From Planctomycetota bacterium (GTDB lineage Bacteria; Planctomycetota; Phycisphaerae; UBA1845; UTPLA1): a DNA stretch of 64,000 bases. The notes beneath the pieces were generated by a model. The model saw only the letters and a program-made list of their open reading frames with translations. It searched no databases and was not told the origin of the DNA. The position numbers and the translations under genes are program-made. Shown here piece after piece: positions 17,416 to 25,952 of this stretch. The stretch's first letter is position 1; the number at the start of each line of letters is the position of its first letter. The DNA lies in NCBI GenBank assembly GCA_016235815.1, contig JACRIM010000021.1, forward strand, positions 16,911 to 80,910. The letters run 5' to 3'.

Positions 17416-20337
17416 CTACGCCCCCCCCGCATCAAGCCAGTTCTTACCCCATCCGACATCCACCTTTACCGGTACACCAATCGGCAGGGCTGCGGACATC
17501 TCATCGCGAATCATCGCGGCTTCTTGCTCAACGCTTGCGATCGGCGTCTCGAAGACGAGTTCGTCGTGAACCTGAATCAACATGCGCGATGGGCGGTTCT
17601 CCTTTTCAATCCGCCGGTGAATGCGAATCATGGCCAGTTTTATCATGTCGGCCGCCGTCCCTTGCACGACCGTGTTCACGGCGAGACGCTCGGCGGCGTT
17701 GCGGGCCGTTTGATTGCGTGAAGCGATGTCGGCGATGGTGCGACGACGGCCGAGGAGTGTTTTCACATAGCCGTGGCGCTTGGCATGGGCAACGCAGGAG
17801 TCGAGGAAGCCGCGTATCTTCGGGTAGCGAGCGAAGTAGCGATCAATGAACTCGCGGGCCTCAGTGACGGGCATGCCGGTCTGGCGTGCAAGGCCGAAAG
17901 CGGATTGGCCGTAGATGATGCCGAAGTTGACGGTCTTGGCCTGTGCTCGCTGGTCTTTGGTCACGGCATCGAGTGGGATACTGTGTATCTGCGAGGCGAC
18001 GAAGGCGTGAATGTCGCGGTCGTCGCGGAAGGCGGCGGAGAGGGCCTCATCGCCGCAGAAGTGAGCGAGGACGCGAAGTTCTATTTGTGAGTAATCGGCT
18101 TTCAGCAGAACGCAATCCGCCGCACCCGGGACGAACGCTCTGCGGATCTGTGCACCGACCTCCGTGCGGATCGGGATGTTCTGCAGATTCGGCTCGCTGC
18201 AGGAGAGACGGCCCGTCACCGCGCCGGTTTGGTGGAAGATGGGGTGGATGCGGTTGGTCCTCGGGTGGACCATTTCGGGCAAGGCGTCGACGTACGTGCC
18301 TTTGAGCTTGGTAAGTTCGCGGTATTCGAGGAGCAGCTTGGGGATGGGGTCATCTGTTTCGGCGGCCAGTGTGTCGAGGACTTCGGCGTCGGTGGAGCGG
18401 CCGGTTTTGGTGTGCTTGACGACGCGGAGCTTGCGAACATCGAAGAGAATCTCGGCGAGCTGCTGTGTAGAGTTCAAGTTGAATGGACGGCCGGCGATGT
18501 CGTGGATTTCGCGTTCGAGGTCGGCCTGACGGTCGGCCATCTGGCCGCTGATCTTCGCGAGCAGGTCGGTGTCGAGGGCAACGCCGCGATATTCCATTTC
18601 GGCGAGAACCGATACAAGCGGCATCTCCACATCGCGGAAAAGGGCGAGCAATTCCGGCTCGGTGAAACGCTTTTCGAGGGCCTCGCGTAGTCGCCACGCA
18701 ACGTCGGCGTCTTCGCAGGCGTAGGTCGAGACGCGCTCGATCGGTACTTCGTCGAAGCGAATCTGCTTGCGGCCGGCGCCGATGACGTCCTCCGTGCTGA
18801 TCTTTCTGAAGCCGAGCACTTCAGCGGCGAGGCCGTCGATGCCGTGGGAGCGACGCGAGGAATCCTGCACGAAGCTGGCGAGCATGGTGTCGAAATCGAC
18901 GCCGGCGACTTTGATGCCTGCGCCGTGAAGCACGACCATGTCGAATTTGACGTTCTGGCCGCATTTGCGGATCGACGGGTTTGCGAAGATGGGGCCGAGG
19001 TGTTCACGCACCGCTTCGAGCGGGACGGTGCGGCCGAGGCCGCGGACGGGGATGTAGTACGCCTTGCCCGGTTCCCATGCGATGCTGATGCCGACCATGT
19101 CGGCGTAGGACGGGCGAACAGCCCAGTCGGGATTGTCTGCGCGGGTCTCGGTGTCGAAGGCGAATGATTTGACGGCGGCCAATTTCTCGGCAAGCTCGCG
19201 GAGGGCTTGGGTGGTGTCGATCAGGTGGTAGTCGCCGGTGACGGATTGTATTGAGGTTGATGCGGTGTCGCCGTCGTCGGTGGCTGTGTCGTCGTCGCCG
19301 CCGAAGAGGGAGCCTTGGGGGTCGATGGGTTGTTTGGTTTTTTGCTTTGCTGGGGGACGATTGCTTGATTGATCAGGCGCGACGTCGCTTTTCACAGAAC
19401 CGCTTGCCCGCCGCGGCGGATCTTCGACTGACGCGTGCGGCTCGTCGGGGCGCGGCGAGTCGGTGGGAGCTTGAGCGGTTTTGTCGGCCACGCGGTCGAG
19501 CAGGCGACGCAGGCCGAGTTCGTCGAGGAGGGCCGCGGCGGCAGAGGGCTTAAAGCGGCTTACGTCGGCTGCCGCCAAGTCGAAATCGATGGGCACGTCG
19601 GGCAGGAGCGTGACGAGTTTTCGCACGGTGTCTTGGCGTTCGCGGAAGGCGAGGACGTTTTCCCGCATCTTTGGCGTCAGTTCATCCGCGTGGTCGATGA
19701 TGCTTTGCACGCTGCCGTATTTTTTCAGCAGATCGGCGGCCTTCTTGGGACCGATGCCGACGACGCCCTTGATGTTGTCGGTGCTGTCGCCCATGAGCAT
19801 CTGGGCCTCGACGGCGAGGTCGGGGCCGTAACCTTTCTCGGCGAGCACGGCGGCGGCGTCGATGACGCGATCCTTGCCGGGGTCGTACATGCGGACGTGA
19901 TCGGTGAGGAGTTGGTCGAGGTCTTTGTCGCGGCTGACGAGGTAGACGTCGCAATCCGGGCCGGCGTGGCGGGCGCAGAGCGTGGCCATAATGTCGTCGG
20001 CTTCGTAACGCTTCATTCGCAGGATCGGGATTTCCATTTTCTCGAGGATGGTGACGATTCGCTCGATCTGCGGCGGCAGGTCTTCGGGTGCTGGGTCGCG
20101 GTGGGCCTTGTATTCGGGATCGATCTCGACGCGAAAGACGGATTCGTCGCCGACGTCGAGCGTGACGGCGAGGTAGTCGGGCTTCTTGTCGCGCAGGAGA
20201 TTGAGGATCATCTGGGTGAAGACGTGGATGGCCCGCGTCGGCTCGCCGCGCGGGGAGGTGAGTTGGGCGAAGGGGGCGTAGTAGGCGCGGTAGATCTGGG
20301 CGTGGCCGTCGATGAGGTAGAGGGTTTTTCGCGCCAT
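17416..20337 (-). CDS. polA: DNA polymerase I
   Basis: The start at 20337 (973 residues) gives the conserved N-terminus LYLIDGHAQIYRAYYAPF. Domains in order: 5'-3' FEN exonuclease (1-290, with MGDSTDN and GVVGIGPKKA); a disordered Pro/Asp-rich linker (about 288-370) holding QGSLF at 341-345; a 3'-5' proofreading domain with intact ExoI (DTET, D395), ExoII (NVKFD) and ExoIII (YACEDAD) motifs; and a family A polymerase with motif A (DYSQIELR), motif B (RAQAKTVNFGIIYGQSAFG) and motif C (VHDELVFE). All three activities should be present. The linker carries a 22-nt sequence (19407-19428) that recurs at 21716-21737. The longer frame up to 20427 is not convincing as coding. Confidence 0.95.
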   Translation of the reverse strand: MARKTLYLIDGHAQIYRAYYAPFAQLTSPRGEPTRAIHVFTQMILNLLRDKKPDYLAVTLDVGDESVFRVEIDPEYKAHRDPAPEDLPPQIERIVTILEKMEIPILRMKRYEADDIMATLCARHAGPDCDVYLVSRDKDLDQLLTDHVRMYDPGKDRVIDAAAVLAEKGYGPDLAVEAQMLMGDSTDNIKGVVGIGPKKAADLLKKYGSVQSIIDHADELTPKMRENVLAFRERQDTVRKLVTLLPDVPIDFDLAAADVSRFKPSAAAALLDELGLRRLLDRVADKTAQAPTDSPRPDEPHASVEDPPRRASGSVKSDVAPDQSSNRPPAKQKTKQPIDPQGSLFGGDDDTATDDGDTASTSIQSVTGDYHLIDTTQALRELAEKLAAVKSFAFDTETRADNPDWAVRPSYADMVGISIAWEPGKAYYIPVRGLGRTVPLEAVREHLGPIFANPSIRKCGQNVKFDMVVLHGAGIKVAGVDFDTMLASFVQDSSRRSHGIDGLAAEVLGFRKISTEDVIGAGRKQIRFDEVPIERVSTYACEDADVAWRLREALEKRFTEPELLALFRDVEMPLVSVLAEMEYRGVALDTDLLAKISGQMADRQADLEREIHDIAGRPFNLNSTQQLAEILFDVRKLRVVKHTKTGRSTDAEVLDTLAAETDDPIPKLLLEYRELTKLKGTYVDALPEMVHPRTNRIHPIFHQTGAVTGRLSCSEPNLQNIPIRTEVGAQIRRAFVPGAADCVLLKADYSQIELRVLAHFCGDEALSAAFRDDRDIHAFVASQIHSIPLDAVTKDQRAQAKTVNFGIIYGQSAFGLARQTGMPVTEAREFIDRYFARYPKIRGFLDSCVAHAKRHGYVKTLLGRRRTIADIASRNQTARNAAERLAVNTVVQGTAADMIKLAMIRIHRRIEKENRPSRMLIQVHDELVFETPIASVEQEAAMIRDEMSAALPIGVPVKVDVGWGKNWLDAGGA
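19407..19428. repeat. 22-nt dispersed repeat, copy 1 (inside polA linker)
   Basis: The sequence starts CCCGCCGCGGCGG and ends GATCTTCGAC. The first 13 bases contain the palindrome CCGCCGCGGCGG. All 22 bases recur at 21716-21737, outside any gene. Here it is read in frame on the minus strand as VEDPPRRAS-type residues in the disordered polA linker, near residues 303-311. Confidence 0.6.
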
Positions 20338-20386
20338 GGGGCGTTTGTCGTGGGAAATGGGGGGCGTGTCAATCCGCTTGATTGGT

Positions 20387-20608
20387 TTAGCTACTGCGGC
20401 GGTGTCGGACGTAATCGATTGTGCCAACGGCCGCAGCGAGCATCCAGATGCAGATTCCTACCCATGTTCTCGCTGAACCAACTTGCAGCACGGACGAGTC
20501 CAGTAGCTCAGGAAATACAAACCGTAGCAGCAGACCCATGACGGATGCGCCAGCAATCACGATGAGGGCGCATCGCGTCAGTGACATCATTTTGGGATTG
20601 AAGGTCAT
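20387..20608 (-). CDS. Small two-helix membrane protein
   Basis: From the ATG at 20608 (preceded by GGTGAG) it encodes 73 residues with two hydrophobic segments (CALIVIAGASVMGLLLRFVF and ARTWVGICIWMLAAAVGTI) and a basic end (YVRHRRSS). No family is recognised. It ends 49 bases before polA on the same strand. Coding status is plausible because of the membrane pattern and ribosome site, but the gene is short. Confidence 0.4.
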   Translation of the reverse strand: MTFNPKMMSLTRCALIVIAGASVMGLLLRFVFPELLDSSVLQVGSARTWVGICIWMLAAAVGTIDYVRHRRSS

Positions 20609-20744
20609 TGGTTGACTCACCGACTGATCGCGAAGTTCGCCTTGCAAGCCGATTATAGGCTTACAAGACAGCACTGATGAGGGTCTTCATCCGTCGCATT
20701 TCGCGTGCATCTTACGAGCCGGAATTGAAACCAGGAATTGCGGG

Positions 20745-20815
20745 AGGGATCAATGCGGAGGCGGGTGAGATGTTCGCAGTCGAGCGGAATGAGATAACCG
20801 CCATGTGCCTCAGGG
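20745..20815 (-). pseudogene. Remnant of a VapC C-terminus
   Basis: Read on the minus strand, this stretch gives GGYLIPLDCEHLTRL, which lines up with YGCDLISLDREHLTKL at the C-terminus of the intact VapC just upstream (20928-21353). About three quarters of the bases match over ~50 positions. There is no full PIN domain around it. It looks like the leftover end of a second or earlier copy. The surrounding 20609-20927 stretch shows no other convincing gene. Confidence 0.45.
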
Positions 20816-20927
20816 CATAGATTGGAGCGATTCGTTCGTGGAATGGAGCATTTCGTAGATTTGCTGTGAGGCGATGTCGGCTCCGTTAAGCCACGAAATC
20901 GTGTATCCCTCAAGACAGGCATCGCGC

Positions 20928-21353
20928 TTATCTGGGTGCAAGCGATTGCGATGGAGTGCGGACCTGAAGCACCGGCGCAAGTTTGGTGAGATGCTCCCGG
21001 TCGAGCGAAATGAGATCACAGCCATACGTCATTGCGACGGCGGCATAGACCGCATCCGCACCGCGCAGCCCATGATCGGCAGCCAGGGTCGATGCTTGCA
21101 TCGCCAGCAATGGATCGAGAGATATCCATCGTACAAAAGGAAGCGCAACCAGTTTCTCAGCGTACTCACGCGCGAGCGCCGCGTCTTTCCTCGTCCTGCT
21201 GATCGCCGCAGCGACCTCGACACGCAGCAACGTTGGGACGACGATCGTGGTGCGGGCTGCGGCAACCTGATCGAGGAATGCACGACTGGCCGCGCTCTCC
21301 GGCTCGGCCGGTGAGTCAGCGTTGACCCATACACTGGCGTCGACGGTCAGCAT
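20928..21353 (-). CDS. vapC: PIN-domain toxin, VapC family
   Basis: The 141-residue chain is a complete PIN domain. The expected acidic residues are visible: D5 in LTVDASVWV, E46 in LLRVEVAAA, D100 in GLRGADAVYAAVA and D118 in LISLDREHL. These coordinate Mg2+ or Mn2+ for RNA cleavage. VapC toxins cut tRNA or rRNA and are held in check by the upstream antitoxin. A small gene ends 4 bases before this start, which is the usual antitoxin-toxin order. It sits between rplK and polA, where r-protein genes would normally continue. Confidence 0.88.
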   Translation of the reverse strand: MLTVDASVWVNADSPAEPESAASRAFLDQVAAARTTIVVPTLLRVEVAAAISRTRKDAALAREYAEKLVALPFVRWISLDPLLAMQASTLAADHGLRGADAVYAAVAMTYGCDLISLDREHLTKLAPVLQVRTPSQSLAPR

Positions 21354-21357
21354 CTGA

Positions 21358-21591
21358 TTAGCGCCTCATGTCGCTGATCGTCTGGGTGATGGATTCGCCG
21401 TTGGAAGTGGCGGCCAGGCGCTCACCGACTTGTCGAAACTCCTGCCACGCACCGCCTGCGTCGATGTGGTTCGACTCGCCCGCCAGCACCGCTTGTGCGA
21501 GTCGAGGAACGAGGTATTGCAGCAGACGGACCTGATCCGTCGGCTCAAGTGCATCCACCATCGCCTCAACTTCCTTTAGAGAAACCGGCAT
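21358..21591 (-). CDS. Putative antitoxin partner of VapC
   Basis: The ATG at 21591 gives 77 residues. The sequence is acidic and helical (SLKEVEAMVDALEPTDQVRLLQYLVPRLAQAV) with a loose C-terminus, like antitoxins placed directly before PIN toxins. It stops 4 bases before vapC, so the two are almost certainly co-translated. The DNA-binding fold (AbrB, RHH or Phd) is not obvious. The identity as antitoxin comes mainly from position and size. Confidence 0.65.
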   Translation of the reverse strand: MPVSLKEVEAMVDALEPTDQVRLLQYLVPRLAQAVLAGESNHIDAGGAWQEFRQVGERLAATSNGESITQTISDMRR

Positions 21592-21715
21592 GTAAAGAGT
21601 ATACGCTGGAGTCGGCAGGCTGGAAAGCCACTTCGTGCCCATTCGTGATAGCAAGAGTGCGTGACCAACCCAGCCAACCAACGTGGTATGTAAACCGTGC
21701 CCGCCCCCTGACAGT

Positions 21716-21737
21716 CCCGCCGCGGCGGATCTTCGAC
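21716..21737. repeat. 22-nt dispersed repeat, copy 2 (upstream of vapB-like gene)
   Basis: Identical over 22 bases to 19407-19428 in the polA linker, with the palindromic core CCGCCGCGGCGG. It lies between the antitoxin start and the rplK end, 18 bases from another perfect hairpin at 21755-21773. This suggests a small cluster of REP-like sequence. Confidence 0.6.
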
Positions 21738-21754
21738 ACGGCTCTGATAATGGC

Positions 21755-21773
21755 CACCGGTTAGAAACCGGTG
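21755..21773. repeat. Hairpin after rplK (CACCGGTT/AACCGGTG)
   Basis: CACCGGTT and AACCGGTG form a perfect 8-bp stem around a 3-base loop, 9 bases beyond the rplK stop. No T-run follows on the minus strand, so it is either an imperfect terminator or a REP-like palindrome. It marks the boundary between the ribosomal block and vapBC. Confidence 0.5.
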
Positions 21774-21781
21774 CCACAAAC

Positions 21782-22216
21782 TTAGCCTTCGACTTCGATG
21801 CCCATGTTGCGGGCGGTGCCCATGACGATGCGCTTGCCGGCTTCGATGTCGAAGCAGTTGAGGTCGTTGATCTTGGTCTTGGCGATGGCTTCGACCTGGG
21901 CCATGGTGACTTTGCCCACCTTTTCCTTGTTGGGCGTGCCCGAACCCTTGGCGACCTTGGCCGCGTCCTTCAAGAGAACGGAGGCCGGGGGGCTTTTGAG
22001 GATGAAGTCGAAGGTGCGGTCGGCGTAGACATTCACGACGGCCGTGACCGGCATGCCGTTCAGGTGCTTGCTGCGTTCGTTGAACTGCTGCACGAACTGG
22101 CCGGGGTTGACGCCGTATTGACCGCAGGCCGGGCCGATGGGCGGAGCGGGGGTCGCCTGGCCGCCTGCGCCCTGAACCTTGAATGTTGCCGTCGGTGTTT
22201 TCTTTTTCTTTGCCAC
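21782..22216 (-). CDS. rplK: Ribosomal protein L11
   Basis: The 144-residue protein has full L11 length, starting at GTG (22216). It has the N-terminal proline-rich helix (QATPAPPIGPACGQYGVNPGQF), FDFILKSPPASVLLKDAA, and the C-terminal RNA-binding part (VEAIAKTKINDLNCFDIEAGKRIVMGTARNMGI). L11 binds the GTPase-associated region of 23S rRNA. It follows the KOW gene by 20 bases on the same strand, as rplK normally follows nusG. The usual next gene, rplA, is absent. Confidence 0.96.
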   Translation of the reverse strand: MAKKKKTPTATFKVQGAGGQATPAPPIGPACGQYGVNPGQFVQQFNERSKHLNGMPVTAVVNVYADRTFDFILKSPPASVLLKDAAKVAKGSGTPNKEKVGKVTMAQVEAIAKTKINDLNCFDIEAGKRIVMGTARNMGIEVEG

Positions 22217-22236
22217 GAAACCTACCTCACATCATC

Positions 22237-22431
22237 TCAATCAAGTAGTTCAATCTGCCAACGTTCAAGATCGATCTTGGTCGGCCTTCCGAACATCACA
22301 ACTTCAACCACAACTCGATCTGAATCGCCAGGTATCTCGACGATCCGTCCGGTTTTCTGTTCAAAGGGGCCTTCCAAGATTCGAACGTGCTTGCCTTCGA
22401 CATAGTCAAAGGCATCACCGTACGCAATCAT
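22237..22431 (-). CDS. Stand-alone KOW-domain protein similar to the NusG C-terminal domain
   Basis: It encodes 64 residues from the ATG at 22431, which overlaps the nusG stop (TGATG), so translation is probably coupled. Residues 11-62 form one KOW domain (EGKHVRILEGPFEQKTGRI, then VVVEVVMFGRPTKIDLERWQIE) that closely parallels the end of the adjacent NusG (KGDQVKVKEGPFENFEGEI...IFGRATPIDLEYWQIE). In NusG, this domain binds Rho or the ribosomal protein S10. A free copy could compete for those partners or join the transcription-translation complex. No NGN domain is present. The family's existence elsewhere cannot be checked here. Confidence 0.8.
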   Translation of the reverse strand: MIAYGDAFDYVEGKHVRILEGPFEQKTGRIVEIPGDSDRVVVEVVMFGRPTKIDLERWQIELLD

Positions 22432-23102
22432 CAGACTGCCTCTATCTGCCAATACTCCAAATCGATCGGGGTTGCCCGGCCGAAGATGGTCACGATGACG
22501 CGCACCTGACCCTTGTCGGGGAAGACCTCGTCGATCTCGCCTTCGAAATTTTCGAACGGGCCTTCCTTGACCTTGACCTGATCGCCCTTCTTCATGCCAG
22601 CCATGCCCGCGAGGGTCGGCTGTTCGGCCGACTTCTCGACGACGGCGAGCATTTTCTCGACATCGTGGGGCTTCATGGCGGTGGGCTTGCCGTCGGAACC
22701 GATGAAGTCTCCGACGCTCATGGTCTCTTTGACGACGAACCAGACGTCCTCGCGAATGCTGCCGTCCTCCTCGGTCGCCATTTCCACGAAGACATAGCCG
22801 GGGTACAGCTTGCGATCGAAGACCTTGGCCACCTTGCCGCGCATGCGCTTCTCGCGTTGCGTCGGGACAAGGATGCGGCCGATGTAATCGCTGAGATTCT
22901 CAATTTTGACCTTGCGTTTCAGGGCTTCGCAGACCTGATCCTCGCGGTTGCTGGCCACGCGAAGGACGTACCACATCATGGGACGGCCGGCACCGGAGAT
23001 GGTCGGCTTGGTGACGTCGCCCACGGTGGGATCGACGACGCGCTCGACGACCGTGGTCGTGGCGTCTTCTTCGTGCGTGATGTTCGCGGCCTCGTCGGAC
23101 AT
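22431..23102 (-). CDS. nusG: Transcription termination/antitermination protein NusG
   Basis: NusG binds RNA polymerase through its NGN domain and links it to Rho or S10 through its KOW domain. The 223-residue chain has a ~40-residue acidic N-terminal extension, then NGN (MMWYVLRVASNREDQV near 42-57; KLYPGYVFVEM near 98-110), and a C-terminal KOW (GDQVKVKEGPFENFEG near 173-190). The start overlaps the secE stop by one base, and the stop overlaps the start of the KOW gene, so the three genes form one coupled unit. The placement between secE and rplK is canonical. Confidence 0.96.
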   Translation of the reverse strand: MSDEAANITHEEDATTTVVERVVDPTVGDVTKPTISGAGRPMMWYVLRVASNREDQVCEALKRKVKIENLSDYIGRILVPTQREKRMRGKVAKVFDRKLYPGYVFVEMATEEDGSIREDVWFVVKETMSVGDFIGSDGKPTAMKPHDVEKMLAVVEKSAEQPTLAGMAGMKKGDQVKVKEGPFENFEGEIDEVFPDKGQVRVIVTIFGRATPIDLEYWQIEAV

Positions 23103-23698
23103 CAGAAGATCCTCTTGATGGCGTCAATCACGCCCTCGCCCTTCAGGATGCCGATGGCATTGAAGAACAACATAAAGGCAATATCCACGACGAAGAGCAG
23201 CACGGTCATTGAGATGACAACAAACACGACGACCTTGGTGGAGCCGATGATTTCTTTTCGCGTCGTCCAGTTGACTTTCTTCATTTCGCCCTCGGTCGCG
23301 ATCAGGAAGTCGCAGACCTTGCGATTCAGGGCAAGGAGCCAGTAGGTCAGCAGGCCGAAGACGATAATGACGCCGGTGGCGACGCCGACCTGGATGTATC
23401 GAGTCGTCGTTCCCGTGCCGAGAACACCGAGCTTCTCATAAAGAAAGTAGGCCATCCAGAGGACCAGAGATCCCGCGAGAACGCCGGACCAGATGCGGGT
23501 GTAGTAGCCCTGACTGGGCTTGTAAATGTCGAAGAAACCGCCGCCCGCGCCTTCGGAGGGGCCGGAATCGCGCGGCGTGTAGGAACGGTCGCCGTCATTT
23601 TTGCCGAAAGTCACGTCAGACACGTGGCGCTCCTTTTCTGCGAGTGCGGCACCGGCGCCCGAGGCGCCCTTTGCTTCGTCGCGATGTTGTGTGGCCAT
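23102..23698 (-). CDS. secE: Preprotein translocase subunit SecE
   Basis: SecE clamps SecY in the translocon. The 198-residue chain is longer than one-helix SecE proteins. It has an N-terminal ~60-residue hydrophilic part, two extra membrane helices (about 68-88 and 98-122), then the conserved amphipathic helix FLIATEGEMKKVNWTTRKEIIGST and the core helix VFVVISMTVLLFVVDIAF. This three-helix plan resembles E. coli SecE. It ends overlapping the nusG start and begins ~50 bases after tRNA-Trp on the same strand. Confidence 0.93.
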   Translation of the reverse strand: MATQHRDEAKGASGAGAALAEKERHVSDVTFGKNDGDRSYTPRDSGPSEGAGGGFFDIYKPSQGYYTRIWSGVLAGSLVLWMAYFLYEKLGVLGTGTTTRYIQVGVATGVIIVFGLLTYWLLALNRKVCDFLIATEGEMKKVNWTTRKEIIGSTKVVVFVVISMTVLLFVVDIAFMLFFNAIGILKGEGVIDAIKRIF

Positions 23699-23751
23699 GA
23701 ATCACCTTGCGGACGTGTATTACTCGGCGAAAACTCGTTCATCAGACCAAC

Positions 23752-23824
23752 CAGGAGCGAAGGGACTCGAACCCCCAACCGCCGGTTTTGGAAACCGGTG
23801 CTCTACCAATTGAGCTACGCTCCT
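23752..23824 (-). tRNA. tRNA-Trp (anticodon CCA)
   Basis: Read on the minus strand, the acceptor arms AGGAGCG (5') and CGCTCCT (3') pair fully. The D-arm contains AGCTCAATTGGTAGAGC, the anticodon stem is CCGGT/ACCGG with loop TTCCAAA (anticodon CCA), and the T-arm has GGTTCGAGTCC. The discriminator base is G, as expected for tRNA-Trp. It lies between rpmG and secE, a common bacterial placement. Confidence 0.96.
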
Positions 23825-23931
23825 TCGAAATCACGGGCTTTCCGTCAGCAACTCAGCCTCTGGAAAACGCGAAAAAGCCGTAGAGCCGGTCCCGTATTCG
23901 CGGACATCGGCGTAGCACTCGCAACGACCGA

Positions 23932-24108
23932 TCACTTCCGCTTGATCTTGTGCATCGTGTGTCTGCGCAACCGCGGACAGTACTTCTGCAGGCCGGCCTT
24001 GAGCTTCTCCGGGACTCCCAACTGCACGTTAATGCTCGTACGGTAGTTGAGGTCGCCGGATTCGCTGCACTCCAGCCAGACGTATTCTCGTTTTGCGGCC
24101 TTTGCCAT
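23932..24108 (-). CDS. rpmG: Ribosomal protein L33
   Basis: The 58-residue protein begins MAKAAKREYVWLECSESGD and contains NYRTSINVQ, LKAGLQKYCPRLRRHTMHKIKRK. L33 is a small 50S protein near the tRNA exit site. The usual zinc form has two CxxC pairs. Here each pair keeps only one cysteine (C14 with S17; C44 with L47), so zinc binding is probably lost or altered. It sits between tuf and tRNA-Trp on the same strand, which is its normal place. The gene is short and easily missed. Confidence 0.92.
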   Translation of the reverse strand: MAKAAKREYVWLECSESGDLNYRTSINVQLGVPEKLKAGLQKYCPRLRRHTMHKIKRK

Positions 24109-24119
24109 GTCCTTCGTCC

Positions 24120-24157
24120 AAAAAAGTAAGTGGGGCGGGCGTTTCCACCCGCCCCAC
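24120..24157 (-). terminator. Terminator after tuf
   Basis: On the minus strand GTGGGGCGGG (RC of 24148-24157) pairs with CCCGCCCCAC (RC of 24130-24139). A T-rich run (TTACTTTTTT, RC of 24120-24129) follows. It lies between the tuf stop and the rpmG start, so rpmG-secE-nusG probably gets only part of the tuf transcript. Confidence 0.75.
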
Positions 24158-24170
24158 GGGGTTTCTCACT

Positions 24171-25379
<1,209 letters not shown>

Positions 25380-25641
25380 TCCAGCGATTCCTCCGCGTGC
25401 GTGGCAAAGACCGACGCCGTTCCTTAGGTGATACTTCCAAAAACTTCCAACAAACCGAAGGACGACTCACCGGGTCAAACACCGACGCCGGCGCGTCCAT
25501 CACAATCCAATCAAAGCCGAGAGATTACAGCGACCACTCAACGGTGGGAACTGCAACCACGTGCCTCCAAGGTTGCCCCTGCAACGTATCGCGGGGGCCT
25601 TGAGGCAGACGGGGCCTCGGAGATCCAAATAGACCGCCGAA

Positions 25642-25714
<73 letters not shown>

Positions 25715-25952
25715 GTCGGTTCTACGCAAGTCCTTGACTGTCCGGCCGAGCTGCCGACCGACATTCCGTGTGCAGGTCCCGCGCCAGCCCGTATTTAAGA
25801 CCGGCCAGTATAAGCGGTTGTCGCGCCTAGTCAAATCGGTTTTGGAACGACGCCGACTAAGGGCAAAATTCGGCATGGCGACCAGAAAACTCGCGTTACT
25901 ACTTGCCAATACTTGAGTTACGACGATGCGGGCTGTCCCAATGCATCGAGGT

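Noticed and set aside
19435..20541. Long open frame on the plus strand (368 codons) opposite polA
   Set aside because: It is antisense to the conserved FEN part of PolA and shows no recognisable motif; high GC third positions keep this frame open.
22179..23345. Plus-strand frame of 388 codons across nusG and secE
   Set aside because: Three well-identified genes occupy the opposite strand; this frame is a shadow.
25380..25641. Possible further tRNAs between tRNA-Thr and tuf (Tyr and Gly are often there)
   Set aside because: No T-arm GGTTCRA sequence or matching acceptor stems were found in this stretch.
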